From the NCBI RefSeq assembly GCF_032854445.1, contig NC_088303.1, positions 27,941,265 through 28,005,264 of the forward strand: a DNA stretch of 64,000 nt, written 5' to 3'. Each line of letters starts with the position of its first letter. Position 1 is the first letter of the stretch. Shown piece by piece: positions 20,701 through 31,744 of the stretch. A program made the translations under genes and the position numbers. The notes beneath the pieces are model-generated. The model did no database searches and was not told the DNA's origin. It saw only the letters and a list, made by a program, of their open reading frames with translations. This stretch comes from Liolophura sinensis (lineage: Eukaryota > Mollusca > Polyplacophora > Chitonida > Chitonidae).

Positions 20701-23700
20701 ATTCTGCTAAAGTAATGGAAAGGAACATTTAATGTTTGAAATTTGGACTTAAGTTTTAGATCGCTTTTTGAACCTGGAGACTGGTCCGTAAAATAAATTA
20801 GTGAGTCATTGGGTTTTTACTCCTGACTTTGATTTCCTTGCTTCCTTATCCTTGGACTTTCCAAGTGTGATAAGCTTCTTGTACGTTCTACCAGCTGTGT
20901 TTTAAATTGTGACCGTTATTGGAGTCAGTGGTCAGATTGTTATCTCTACCTGCCACTCATACTGTTTATGTTGAACACCTGACGGATATTTCTATGTTCC
21001 CAGAGCAAGTGTGGTTGTGTGTTCACAGGTCGTAGGTATACAGACAAACACGAATGGGTGCAGATGTCAGGTAACATTGGGACAGTCGGAATTACAGACT
21101 ACGCACAGGTGAAGAAATCCTTGCTGAAACTCTAAATTGGTTTTCCTGACTCATTGTTCTTATAACTGTCCAAAGATAGACTGATTGCATAATGTTGTAA
21201 TGGGAATAATGTCCATTATTGGATGTGAGATGGGCTAGAATGAGATTCCTGTGCTATTTTTGTTCTGGAGGCATAGGTTGAAATAAGCAGTTGACAAGAC
21301 TTGTAGAAATTTTTAGGTTTTCTTTAATGCATGAAGTTCACTAGAGAGTGCATTGCCTTTCTCAGTTTCAGCATTCACTTACTTGCAAAAAGTTGGTGGT
21401 TTCTTCCAGGCACTCAGGTTTTCTCCATAAACTTTATTTTGGTTGTATAAGTGAAATAATTCTTGAGTGCTTTGGTAGTATAAGTGAAATAATTCTTGAG
21501 TGCTTTGGTTGTATAAGTGAAATAATTCTTGAGTGCTTTGGTGGTATAAGTGAAATAATTTTTTACTGCCGCATTACACATCAGTCAGATAAATAAAGTG
21601 TACAAAATTGGAATTACAGACTACACACAGGTGAAGAAATCCTGGCAGAAGTTCTAAATTGTTTTTCCTAAATCATTATTCTTATAACTGTCGAAATATA
21701 GATTGATTGCATAATGTTGTCGTGTAAATGCTGTGCATTATGGGATTTGAGGTGAGTAAGAGTTGAGATTCCCATGCTATTTTTTTCATCACTTACTTGT
21801 AAAAGGTAGGTGATTTGCATCCAGACATTAACTTTGATTGCCACATTAAGCATCAGTCAGATAAATGCAGTGTACAGAATGAACAATGCTGTGTGACAGC
21901 TCTGTGAATTTCTCATCATCTGTTGTGTGTATATTTCTCGTTATCTGTTGTTTGTGTGTATATTTCTTATTATCTGTTGTGTGTATATTTCTCATTATCT
22001 GTTTGTGTGTATATTTCTCATCATCTGTGGTTTGTGTGTATATTTCTCATTATCTGTGGTTTGTGTGTAAATTTCTCATTATCTGTTGTTTGTGTGTATA
22101 TTTCTCATTACCTGTTGTTTGTGTGTATATTTCTCATCATCTGTGGTTTGTGTGTAAATTTCTCTTTATCTGTGGTTTGTGTGTAAATTTCTCATTATCT
22201 GTTGTTTGTGTGTAAATTTCTCATTATCTGTTGTTTGTGTGTATATTTCTCATTATCTGTTGTTTGTGTGTATATTTCTCATTATCTGTTTGTGTCTATT
22301 TCTCATCATCTGTGGTTTGTTTGTATATTTCTCATTACCTGTTGTTTGTGTGTATATTTCTCATCATCTGTGGTTTGTGTGTATATTTCTCATTATCTGT
22401 GGTTTGTGTGTAAATTTCTCATTATCTGTTGTTTGTGTGTAAATTTCTCATTATCTGTTGTTTGTGTGTATATTTCTCATTATCTGTTGTTTGTGTGTAT
22501 ATTTCTCATTATCTGTTGTTTGTGTGTATATTTCTTATTATCTGTTGTGTGTATATTTCTAATTATCTGTTGTTTGTGTGTATATTTCTCATCATCTGTG
22601 GTTTGTGTGTATATTTCTCATTATCTGTGGTTTGTGTGTAAATTTCTCATTATCTGTTGTTTGCGTGTATATTTCTCCTTACCTGTTGTTTGTGTGTATA
22701 TTTCTCATCATCTGTGGTTTGTTGGTAAATTTCTCATTATCTGTGGTTTGTGTGTAAATTTCTCATTATCTGTTGTTTGTGTGTAAATTTTTCATTATCT
22801 GTTGTTTGTGTGTATATTTCTCATCATCTGTGGTCTGTGTAAATTTCTCATTATCTGTGGTTTGTGTGTAAATTTCTCATTATCTGTTGTTTGTGTGTAT
22901 GTTGTCAGGATAAACTGGGAGAGATTGTGTACGTGGCTTTACCTGAAGTTGGAAGCTCACTCAGGAAAGATGGTAAGACTTCTGACATTCATTTTTGTGA
23001 ACTTAATAATTTATATGTCCTGTGACAAAATATCTTAAACGCCACTGATATATAAAGGAAAACAGGAACATGGCTTCTTNNNNNNNNNNNNNNNNNNNNN
23101 NNNNNNNNNNNNNNNNNNNNNNNNNNNNNNNNNNNNNNNNNNNNNNNNNNNNNNNNNNNNNNNNNNNNNNNNNNNNNNNNNNNNNNNNNNNNNNNNNNNN
23201 NNNNNNNNNNNNNNNNNNNNNNNNNNNNNNNNNNNNNNNNNNNNNNNNNNNNNNNNNNNNNNNNNNNNNNNNNNNNNNNAGGAACATGGCTTCTGTACTG
23301 TTTTAGTGAAGTGTTTTGTCATCGTGTTGTTATTCCCATTTTATCAAGTAAGACGAGGGGCCTCCATGGCTCAGTTGGTTAGCGCACTAGTGCAGCGTAA
23401 TGACCCAGAAGCCTCTCACCAATGCGGTCGATGTGAGTTCAAGTCCAGCTCATGCTGGCTTCCTCTCCGGCTGTACGTGGGAAGGTCTGCCAGCAACCTG
23501 CGGATGGTAGTGGGTTAGAGACCGGTTTCCTCTCGCCATAATGCTTGCTGCCGTCGTATAAGTGAAATATTCTTGAGTACGGCATTAAACACCAATCAAA
23601 ATAAGTAAATAAATGAAGTAAGGTGATGTTTTAATTAGCGATGATTGAGATTATACCAGGCACAGATATACAGATTTGTTGATGTGTAGGGTTACATTTA

Positions 23701-26447
23701 TTGTGCTCAAGGTCAGGCGTACATCTTGAAGGATGATGTAGACTTCTTTGTTCATCAACCTGTAAACTAGCCAGTTAACTTTTTTGCACTGACAACTCTT
23801 CATGACAAATTATACCTTGGGTTTCTCATAACTTATGTTTACAAATAAATAAGCCATACATTTGCGCACAGCACTGAATCTACTGAAGGTAAGAGTAAGT
23901 GAATCATGCAACACGTCTAAACATTGAATTAGAAAAGAATTAAAAGTTCATCTCATAGAAATTCTTGTACTCATCAGCATTTTCTTAATATATATGAAGT
24001 ATTATTTATACTCTGATGCGTAATATTGCATGGGTTATAAGGGGTTTTAAAAATTTACTGAAAATTTACAGACTGATTCAATGGTGGTCTGATTTGGAGT
24101 TACCTCCCTTGAAATGTTGCAGAGGTTGCTGCCGAGTTGGAGAGTGTAAAGGCAGCAGCAGAGGTTTATGCCCCGAGTCTGGCACCATAACGGAGATTAA
24201 CAGCACATTATCAGATGTGCCCAATAAAATAAACTCCTCACCGCTTGAAGAAGGTGAGCTATAGATTTGATAAACCAGTTTGTAATTTAATATGACAGTC
24301 ATGTTTTGCCGAAAGTTTTTCTTTCGTTATACATGGGAGGCATAATACACGTTATTCATGTTAATCTATCCTTACCTTAATTGTTTATCTAATTTTAAAA
24401 GCCAAGTGTTCACTCTATTTTCAGTATTTTTTATTTATTTATTTGATTGTTGTTTTACACCATATTCAAGAATATTTCATTTATATGCCTGTGGCCAGCA
24501 TTATAGTGGAGGAAACCAGGCAGAGCCCGAGAAAAACCCAGGACCATCCGCAGGTTGCTGGCAGACCTTATGGCCGGAGACAAAATTTTTTTTTTTTTTT
24601 GGAATTATTTATTCTCTGTCAGAATATAACATTTTCAGTCAATACATTTTTGTCAGAAAGTGGTAGTTTTAGTCAAATTTTTTTTTGGGTCAAAGTATCA
24701 AAGTGTTTTTTGTTACCTTGAGATTTTTATCTTGAAGGATTAGTGTTCAGTTTCTTTTTTTTATTCATAATAAGCTACTTCTGTATATAGTTTTAAATTG
24801 AGTGTAAAAAATGTTAAAAAAGGTTTCATTAATCTGAGTAAAAATCTGGCATTAAAATCACTAGATAATGAGACTGGTTTTATGCATTTTTTCCACCAAC
24901 ACTCGGCAGTTTTGGCCGAATGAGGTCATACAAGTCCAACCTTAACGAGCTGTCTGAGTCAGCATTTAGTTCATTGTTAAAAAATTCTACAACAGTGACA
25001 ACCGTATCAAATTTCTCCATGAAATGCTTTGGTGCTGTGCATACATTTGTAAGGTCATCGAAGAGCACTGGAGTTGGTTTTTTTTCCAAGTTTCCAGACG
25101 ATTTGGCCCTCAGGAAAGCATGGGTGTACAGCACAAGAAGGAAGGATTTTTGTACACACAAAAGCTGAAAGCTGCAACAGGAACACAGCTGAATTTCCAC
25201 TACCGACACCTGCACACAGTATTCTTATAACATACTATTAACTGAACTGAAAACTGAGAGATAGTAAATCAGTGTACACTCTAACGCTGACCTTCATATC
25301 CTACATGTATCTATATTACACACGACTCTACTCGGAATGCTGACAATAGCACGTACTTGTAGTTGTCATCGCATATAGGTATGAATTGAGAATCCCTCGG
25401 ACAATAGAATCATATTTACTGTGAAGCAGACAAAGGGAAAGAATAGCACATAAATATTAAATCTTAAAATAAACACACAATCGAAATGTATAGTGTACCA
25501 CAGGGTAAAGCTATAGCTTACTAGTCTGCATTGCCAGTGCAGTTGGAAATGCCTAGAGATGTCAGTGTCATAAAATGGAACTTCAACATTTTCCACGATG
25601 AGTTCAGATTGATACGACAATATATTTGCTTCTGTGTAATTAGATTCCATCTCAAAAATCACATCTGGGGGCCTCTGTGACCGAGGGGATTAGCACTCCA
25701 GCAGGGCGCAATGACCGTACAATGAGGTGCGCCTCTCACCAGTAGGGTTGTTGTCCAGCTCTTGCTGGCTTTCTCTCCGGCCATAAGTGGGAAGTTCTGC
25801 CAGCAACCTGTAGATGGGTGTGGGTTTCCCCCGGGGTCTGCCCGATTTCCTTTCACCATAATGCTGGCCACGTCATATAAGTGAAATATTCCTGAGTACA
25901 GCATTAAACAACAGTCAAACAAATAAATAGATAAAATCACATCGTTTTCATGCGAATTTCCAGGTCATTTAGACCTGCTAGACTAGAGTTGGCCATTTAT
26001 GACGTCACCCGCTGAGCCGAGACAAACGGCCGGCTGGAGATCGGCTAGGGCAGTAAATCTGTTTTTTTTTGGTCATGTTTCTGAGAAACTCTTCTGATGA
26101 TATACTATATAAACGGGTTATAATCTTTATAATTAGGGTCAGTAGCTAAATCTGAACACTAATCCTTTAACATGAACTGAAAACAACTACATAGTGCTTA
26201 TAGGCTGCAAAACTTGAAAGTCAGTTAAGTTTATTTGCACAAAGGAGAGTGAAATCAACAATGACCCATCTGTGTAAGGTTTAAATAACTGGTGAACTAA
26301 ACTATGACATTTATCTTCTCCCACCATAATCTGTTCTGTTGACTTTCTGCTTCTCTAGGTTGGTTATTCAAACTGGAGTTGTCTTCTCCTGAAGGAATTA
26401 AGGATCTGATGGACGAGGAATCTTATAAAGAGTTCACAGAGCAATAA
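17721..26447 (+). CDS. GCSH: Glycine cleavage system H protein, mitochondrial (5 exons, apparent 1-base deletion in exon 4)
   Basis: Lipoyl carrier that shuttles the aminomethyl group between the P, T and L proteins of the mitochondrial glycine cleavage system. Exons: 17721-17847, 21029-21108, 22909-22972, 24123-24253, 26359-26447. The ATG opens an Arg/Ser-rich presequence ([20 protein letters not shown]). Mature protein motifs are [34 protein letters not shown], the lipoylation site [12 protein letters not shown] (Lys codon 24149-24151) and the C-terminal [13 protein letters not shown]. About 163 residues would result (human 173). The five-exon layout matches the human gene as I recall it. 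Exon 4 is 131 bases where 132 are needed: reading shifts between AEVYAP and SGTITEIN (about 24172-24178), and the unshifted frame stops at 24188. All other exons and splice phases are intact, so an assembly error or a rare allele is more likely than a pseudogene. Confidence 0.92.
18760..19160. repeat. Degenerate short-unit array in GCSH intron 1
   Basis: Repeats of TTCACCTTATCACACCTGCT with variable spacing of about 24-35 bases; clearly related in sequence to the longer-unit array that follows. Confidence 0.75.
19430..20450. repeat. ~71-bp units in a ~142-bp higher-order array, GCSH intron 1
   Basis: TTGACCTTCAAACACCTACC recurs at about 20088, 20230 and 20373, that is every 142-143 bases. 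Each period contains two related ~71-base halves (CACCTGCTGTGACTACACC and CATCTGCTGTGCTCTTGACC). Copies are older and more divergent toward 19430. Confidence 0.85.
21086..21885 (+). repeat. Tandem duplication of GCSH exon 2 end, donor and intron
   Basis: Copy 1 starts inside exon 2 at about 21086; copy 2 starts at about 21608. Both contain GGAATTACAGACTAC(G/A)CACAG followed by GTGAAGAAATCC, then matching intron sequence (CTTATAACTGTC, ATTGCATAATGTTGT). Both end in CATCAGTCAGATAAAT. Copy 2 lacks the middle of copy 1. It therefore carries a second, decoy copy of the exon 2 end and its 5' splice site. Confidence 0.85.
21445..21576 (+). repeat. 33-bp repeat (4 copies) made from a SINE tail
   Basis: GTATAAGTGAAATAATTCTT plus GAGTGCTTTGGT recurs at about 21445, 21478, 21511 and 21544. 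The unit is the family A SINE 3' region (GTATAAGTGAAATATTCTTG) amplified in tandem. Confidence 0.85.
21907..22905. repeat. 29-bp minisatellite ending at the GCSH exon 3 acceptor
   Basis: About 33 units of TTTCTCATTATCTGTTGTTT plus GTGTGTATA. The last unit runs directly into TGTTGTCAG|GAT, the acceptor of exon 3 (exon starts 22909), so the array supplies the pyrimidine-rich tract. The unit has few stop codons, which yields many overlapping hydrophobic open frames; none is a gene. Confidence 0.92.
23080..23279. other. Assembly gap of 200 N with matching flanks
   Basis: Exactly 200 unresolved bases in GCSH intron 3. Both flanks end or begin with AGGAACATGGCTTCT, which suggests the two contigs overlap and the true gap may be absent or of another size. 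Confidence 0.97.
23353..23615 (+). mobile_element. Full-length SINE family A
   Basis: Head GGGGCCTCCATGGCTCAGTT, GGTTAGCGCACTAG, B-box-like GAGTTCAAGTCC, body, then tail ACACCAATCAAAATAAGTAA. A short AAGTAAG duplication borders it. In GCSH intron 3, 75 bases after the assembly gap. Confidence 0.9.
24428..24585 (-). mobile_element. SINE family A fragment
   Basis: Tail TTTATTTATTTATTTGATTG, body with CAGCATTATAGTGGAGGAAA, ending near CAGGTTGCTGGCAGACC. No head. In GCSH intron 4. Confidence 0.75.
24895..25205 (-). other. Unassigned open frame antisense in GCSH intron 4
   Basis: A frame of about 77 codons ends at a stop and has ordinary, mixed amino-acid composition (for example [18 protein letters not shown] and [16 protein letters not shown]). 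I see no convincing start and no family match. It could be a retrocopied fragment, an old transposase piece or chance. Confidence 0.25.
25666..25932 (+). mobile_element. Full-length SINE family A with perfect target-site duplication
   Basis: Head GGGGGCCTCTGTGACCGAGG, body and CAAATAAATAGATA tail. The 11-base duplication AAAATCACATC flanks it at 25655-25665 and 25933-25943. In GCSH intron 4. Confidence 0.92.
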
Positions 26448-26689
26448 TCTGGTGGAACAGAGAGGAGCCCTTGTATGCACTACAAGAATATGGCTTGACT
26501 TGAATGCGCACATTTCAAGATACGACATTACGACAACTGAGTGACATCCCTTTGTGACATTACGTCCCTGTATAGCATTGTAGGATCGGGTGGCAAATTT
26601 TTACACAGGTTATTTTGTGTATAGAGTAAAGAAAACTAATTGAACAGGATTAGATTAATCTTATAAACTAGGGTGGGTTTTGGTTGTCA

Positions 26690-26695
26690 AATAAA
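26690..26695 (+). terminator. Candidate GCSH polyadenylation signal
   Basis: AATAAA lies 243 bases past the GCSH stop codon and just before a SINE fragment. Position and sequence only; later AATAAA words could serve instead. Confidence 0.35.
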
Positions 26696-26696
26696 T

Positions 26697-26867
26697 ATAA
26701 CACTGGCTTCCTCTCTGGACGTAGGTGGGAAGGTCTGTCGGCAACCTGCGGATGGTCGTGGGTTTCCACGGTTTCCTCCCACCATAATGCTGGCCGCCGT
26801 CGTATAAGTGAAATATTCTTAAGTATGGCATGAAACACCAATCAAATAAATAAATAAACAAATATTG
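26697..26867 (+). mobile_element. SINE family A, 5'-truncated
   Basis: Begins at ACTGGCTTCCTCTCTGGACG in the body and ends in CAATCAAATAAATAAATAAA. The tRNA-like head is missing. Downstream of GCSH. Confidence 0.8.
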
Positions 26868-27995
26868 CAACAATAATGATGTTCTATCTGTAGTTTTATC
26901 AAAACACTAATACTGCCATTTTTAAGGGGACACAAAGACAAGAATCACAAGATTTGAGACAGTGTTGTTAAGTGCCAGTATCATTTTGCACTGGGATGTC
27001 AGTCTGTGGTCTTAATGATGTACTGTAATGTACTAGATATTAGCTCTTAATGAAAAGTGTTAAGAAGGGCATTGGAAGTCTGACGTGTGGGTAGGGTGGG
27101 GGGGGGGGGGGTGAGACTTTTAGGTGAAGGGAAGGAAGGTGAAATCATTTATTGTATTATATTCAAAACCTATATGTGCCATATTATAATAGTATCACTG
27201 TTAAAGACGTTTCAAGTATTGTTATGCCATAAGAGTATTATAGGAAAAAGAGATATTCTTTGTATAAATAGGAAAAGGTTGTACAGGACAGTTCAAGTTA
27301 GTATAAACTACTTTGCCAAAATGCATCATTGGAAAACTGGTAGAAAGTCATTGGTGTTAATCCAAAAGTGATTTCCAAATCAAGACATCCACACTGTCTT
27401 AAGTAAGACTGGAATTCGTGACTGAAAATCATATCTTGACACAATTTGAACTTAAGAATACCATTTGATACTTTTTGTTAGCATATTACCCAAGGCAGCC
27501 TTATTCTAGTCACATTGGATAGTTTGTTATTCTGCGTCCATAGTAAGTGATAACATTTAATTAGCTGTGTTTAGATGAGATTGGTATCATGTTGTAAACC
27601 AGTGCCTTTAACATCTCATGGTCAGCTCTTGTATCAAAAGTACATGTAATGACAATGAGGTTGCTTTAACACAGTAGAAATTTGTTAGCAAAGAAAGATG
27701 GCCACATTTCATAACGGTATGAGAATGTCAGCAGTTTGTGATTGTACATAGTCTCAGTTCTAGTCGTAGATTTCCAAGGTCTCAACATTTTATACCTCCT
27801 ATTATTCAGTGAAGTCATTAGGTGAAAATAAAGCCCCCATTTCCTGGGCATAATTTGTGTGTCATCATCTGTCCTAAGACAAATCAGTGGTTCTCTGAGA
27901 CTGTAAAGGGCATTGAAAACTAATGACATGACCTGAAGTTCATTGGATCTGTTTTACCCAACAAAATCTCAGTGATTTTATTTATATCATTTAAA

Positions 27996-28362
27996 CAGCA
28001 GTTGCATGTATTTAGCCAGCTGTAAGTTAGTGGAGAATGACTGTAATCTAGGGTTTTTGTAGCTGGAGTTAGTTATAAGAGGTGTTCTTTTGCCAGAATT
28101 TACCATACACATTTGTGCAGCAGTTGCATGTATTTAGCCAGCTGTAAGTTAGTGGAGAATGACTGTAATCTAGAGTTTTTGTAGCTGGAGTTAGTTATAA
28201 GAGGTGTTCTTTTGCCAGAATTTGCCCTACACATTTGTGCAGCAGTTGCATGTATTTAGCCAGCTGTAAGTTAGTGGAGAATGACTGTAATCTAGAGTTT
28301 TTGTAGCTGGAGTTAGTTATAAGAGATGTTCTTGTGCCAGAATTTGCCATACACATTTGTGA
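27996..28362 (+). repeat. 122-bp tandem triplication
   Basis: CAGCAGTTGCATGTATTTAG starts at 27996, 28118 and 28240. The three copies differ at only a few positions, so the expansion is recent. Downstream of GCSH. Confidence 0.92.
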
Positions 28363-30229
28363 TATCTTCGTCATTTCGACACTCCACAGTCACTCTTTAG
28401 GATAACAGTAATTATCAGTATAGAGATGATCTCAATACAAGTACATACCTTCACCGGTCTAGAGATAGTTGCCTCACTGTTTAAATGTTTTCAGGGGTAA
28501 TTTTCTTTTTACATTTTAACATTGAAAGACTTAATGGAGACTTACCAGCTGGGGATTTGAACCAGCAGTCTCTGGGTTTTATGTCCTTGCTTCTACCACT
28601 AGACTTTCCAGAAAAATTCCCTCGGGCCTAGAGGTAGATAGCGCTTATATATGACCCTGTTACATTATCATTAAGTTTTAGCTTGAAGAAAAGTTCAGAT
28701 ATATGCATACATTTACATGTAGGTTATGTAAATCATAGTAGTGTGAACATCTTGTACAGAAACGTTATCAGTTATGTATTTTCATATATTCTAATAAATT
28801 GTGTGAAATATCCAGTCAAGGCGAACAGCTTGCAAGTTCTGAAATGACCTGAAAAAGTCATCAAAAAATTGTATTTTTATTTTACAGGCAAATAAATGTC
28901 CCAACAATTTTATTTTGTTGTGAAAACCTACAGTTTCAGTAAGGTATTATTTTTACTCTCCAAATGAACCTTAAAACAACTTTCTCAGATCAACACCTTA
29001 GGTTGTGTGTACAGTAACATTTTTAGCATTTTTATTATTGCAGTATACATTCAGGCGGTAAGTAACTTATCTTGGCAATTTACTTCCTACTCAGGTTTCT
29101 CAGAGATTTGGAGATGTGTAAAAAATATGTACCCATAAAACTGATCTCCACACAGTAAGGTGTTCTTGTCATGACTCTCTTTTTTTTTCTTGTCTGGCAC
29201 AGTAAATACATAGAAAGACCAGTCCAATGCATACTCAGGCAACACCAATTTTACTTTGAGTTTTACATGTGAACTGACAAAAAAAATCCAAAATTGGAAT
29301 AAAACTAAAACTGAAAAACACCATTCTCCACAAATTAGTACTTTTCAATCTCAATTTTCGTTTCAATTTTCATACTCTCCTCCGACATTGGAAAAACAAG
29401 GGATTTATTCTGCCTGTAAAACAATTGAAATTGGCAGGTCAATCACGCTGTACGATCACAACCACAAATGCTGTTTGTCTTTCACTGTGTGTACAGTGTG
29501 GGAACTACCTGGAAACTTGAGTGACCCATAATAAAGGTGCTGAACAATACACTGGGGTTAGTGTGGGATAATGTTATGTTGATCTAACTGTTTACAGGTG
29601 TATACATTTGACTGTCGTAATGCAAAACTCTACAATAAAGAGATGACTTTAAAGAATATGTAAGAGAACATGCATGGTGTTTTGTGATCTGTTTATGATC
29701 TGTATTGCCCTTCCCTGATTCCTCTTACAAGCAACTAGAAACAGGAAAAGCTTGTTAAATAGTGAAGTGTTGAGAATTTGATAAAAAAACTTGTTCTACG
29801 GTACTTGATACTTGAAAAGTCTGAAGTAACATACACCCTCTCCTTCACAGTTGGGAGTACCCTACACCCTGTGACAAAAAATTATCTGTAGCACTGTTCA
29901 CTGCCATGCATAAAGCAGAAAAAAACATAAAGATAATGCCAAAATCTGATCAAAGAGCATGAAAACTTATTTGCAAATATGGTCTTAAATATTTTCTTCC
30001 ATTTTGTCTTCTTGGAGAAAAGGTATTTGAAATTATTTTTGTATGGTGGGGTATTCTGGACTTCCCTCTTGGTACATTTTGTCTTTGCATAATAATGTTC
30101 TAAATAAATGTTCTACAAACAGAAAAAGCCAGTTAAATAAGAAGATAAGGGCTGGTTAAATGGTTGTGATTCTGATGGTGCCACACTGACTGTTTGTGGG
30201 GTGAGAATAAGTGGCCTAGTGCTCTTGAA

Positions 30230-31695
30230 AGTCTGTTTGAGCAGTCTTTCATTCATTCAAGACCCACTTTTTCCACCAATAGTGTTGTACATATCTGCAC
30301 ATCACAGTTTGTCAGTAACGTGCCAAAGGTCAGTGGTCTACCCTGCACAATTCGGTTTCCTCTGCCCATAATAGCGAACATCAGTATATACATGTATGTA
30401 AACACATTCCGGAGATTGGCAATAAACAACAATCTTGTCTTCTACCAGTGTTCTGTGCTCATATACACATCATGTGGGAAACTTCATCAGTAAGTTGTCA
30501 GTGGTTTACAATTCGGTTTCCTCTGCCCATAATAGCGAACATAAGTGCATACATGTATGTAAAAACATTCCGGCGATTGGCAATAAACAACAATCTTGTC
30601 TTCTACCAGTGTTCTGTGCTTATATACACATCATGTGGGAAACTTGCCAAAGGTCAGTGGTTTACAATTCAGTTTCCTCTGCCCATAATAGCGAACATAA
30701 GTGTACACATGTATGTAAACACATTCCGGAGATTGGCAATAAACAACAATCTTGTCTTCTACCAGTGTTCTGTGCTTATATACACATCATGTGGGAAACT
30801 TGCCAAAGGTCAGTGGTTTACAATTCAGTTTCCTCTGCCCATAATAGCGAACATAAGTGTACACATGTATGTAAACACATTCCGGAGATTGGCAATAAAC
30901 AACAATCTTGTCTTCTACCAGTGTTCTGTGCTTATATACACATCATGTGGGAAACTTGCCAAAGGTCAGTGGTTTACAATTCAGTTTCCTCTGCCCATAA
31001 TAGCGAACATAAGTGTACACCTGTATGTAAACACATTCCGGAGATTGGCAATAAACAACAATCTTGTCTTCTACCAGTGTTCTGTGCTTATATACACATC
31101 ATGTGGGAAACTTGCCAAAGGTCAGTGGTTTACAATTTGGTTTCCTCTGCCTATAATAGCGAACATAAGTGTACACATGTATGTAAACACATTCCGGAGA
31201 TTGGCAATAAACAACAATCTTGTCTTCTACCAGTGTTCTGTGCTTATATACACATCATGTGGGAAACTTGCCAAAGGTCAGTGGTTTACAATTTGGTTTC
31301 CTCTGCCCATAATAGCGAACATAAGTGTACACATGTATGTAAACACATTCCGGAGATTGGCAATAAACAACAATCTTGTCTTCTACCAGTGTTCTGTGCT
31401 TATATACACATCATGTGGGAAACTTGCCAAAGGTCAGTGGTTTACAATTTGGTTTCCTCTGCCCATAATAGCGAACATAAGTGTACACATGTATGTAAAC
31501 ACATTCCGGAGATTGGCAATAAACAACAATCTTGTCTTCTACCAGTGTTCTGTGCTTATATACACATCATGTGGGAAACTTGCCAAAGGTCAGTGGTTTA
31601 CAATTTGGTTTCCTCTGCCCATGAAAGCGAACATCAGTGTATACGTAAACCCATACATGAGTATGGCAATAAACAACAATCAATCAATCTGTGCA
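30230..31695 (+). repeat. 156-bp tandem array (about 8 copies) derived from a SINE family B 3' half
   Basis: TCATGTGGGAAACTTGCCAA recurs at 30631, 30787 and 30943, exactly 156 bases apart, up to about 31570. The first part (30230-30440) and the end (31600-31695, finishing CAATAAACAACAATCAATCA) look like the two halves of one SINE insertion; the 3' half has been amplified between them. Copies are nearly identical. Since 156 is a multiple of three and lacks stops, two long frames of ~420 codons run through it with a 52-residue period; there is no sign of selection for protein. Confidence 0.9.
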
Positions 31696-31744
31696 TCACT
31701 TAGTTGTTGAATCTCTCCGCCATATAAAACGTTACTCTTCCTGC

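Noticed and set aside
21907-22905. CRISPR-like regular array (29-base repeat)
   Set aside because: Repeats are contiguous with no spacers, and the genome is eukaryotic.
21886-23038. Many overlapping open frames of Cys/Phe/Val-rich, membrane-like protein
   Set aside because: They are translations of the 29-bp minisatellite in every frame; the unit simply lacks stops. Composition follows the repeat, with no conserved start.
30435-31710. Two ~420-residue open frames with 52-residue repeats
   Set aside because: A 156-base period divisible by three keeps any stop-free frame open; two frames are open at once and the unit is SINE-derived.
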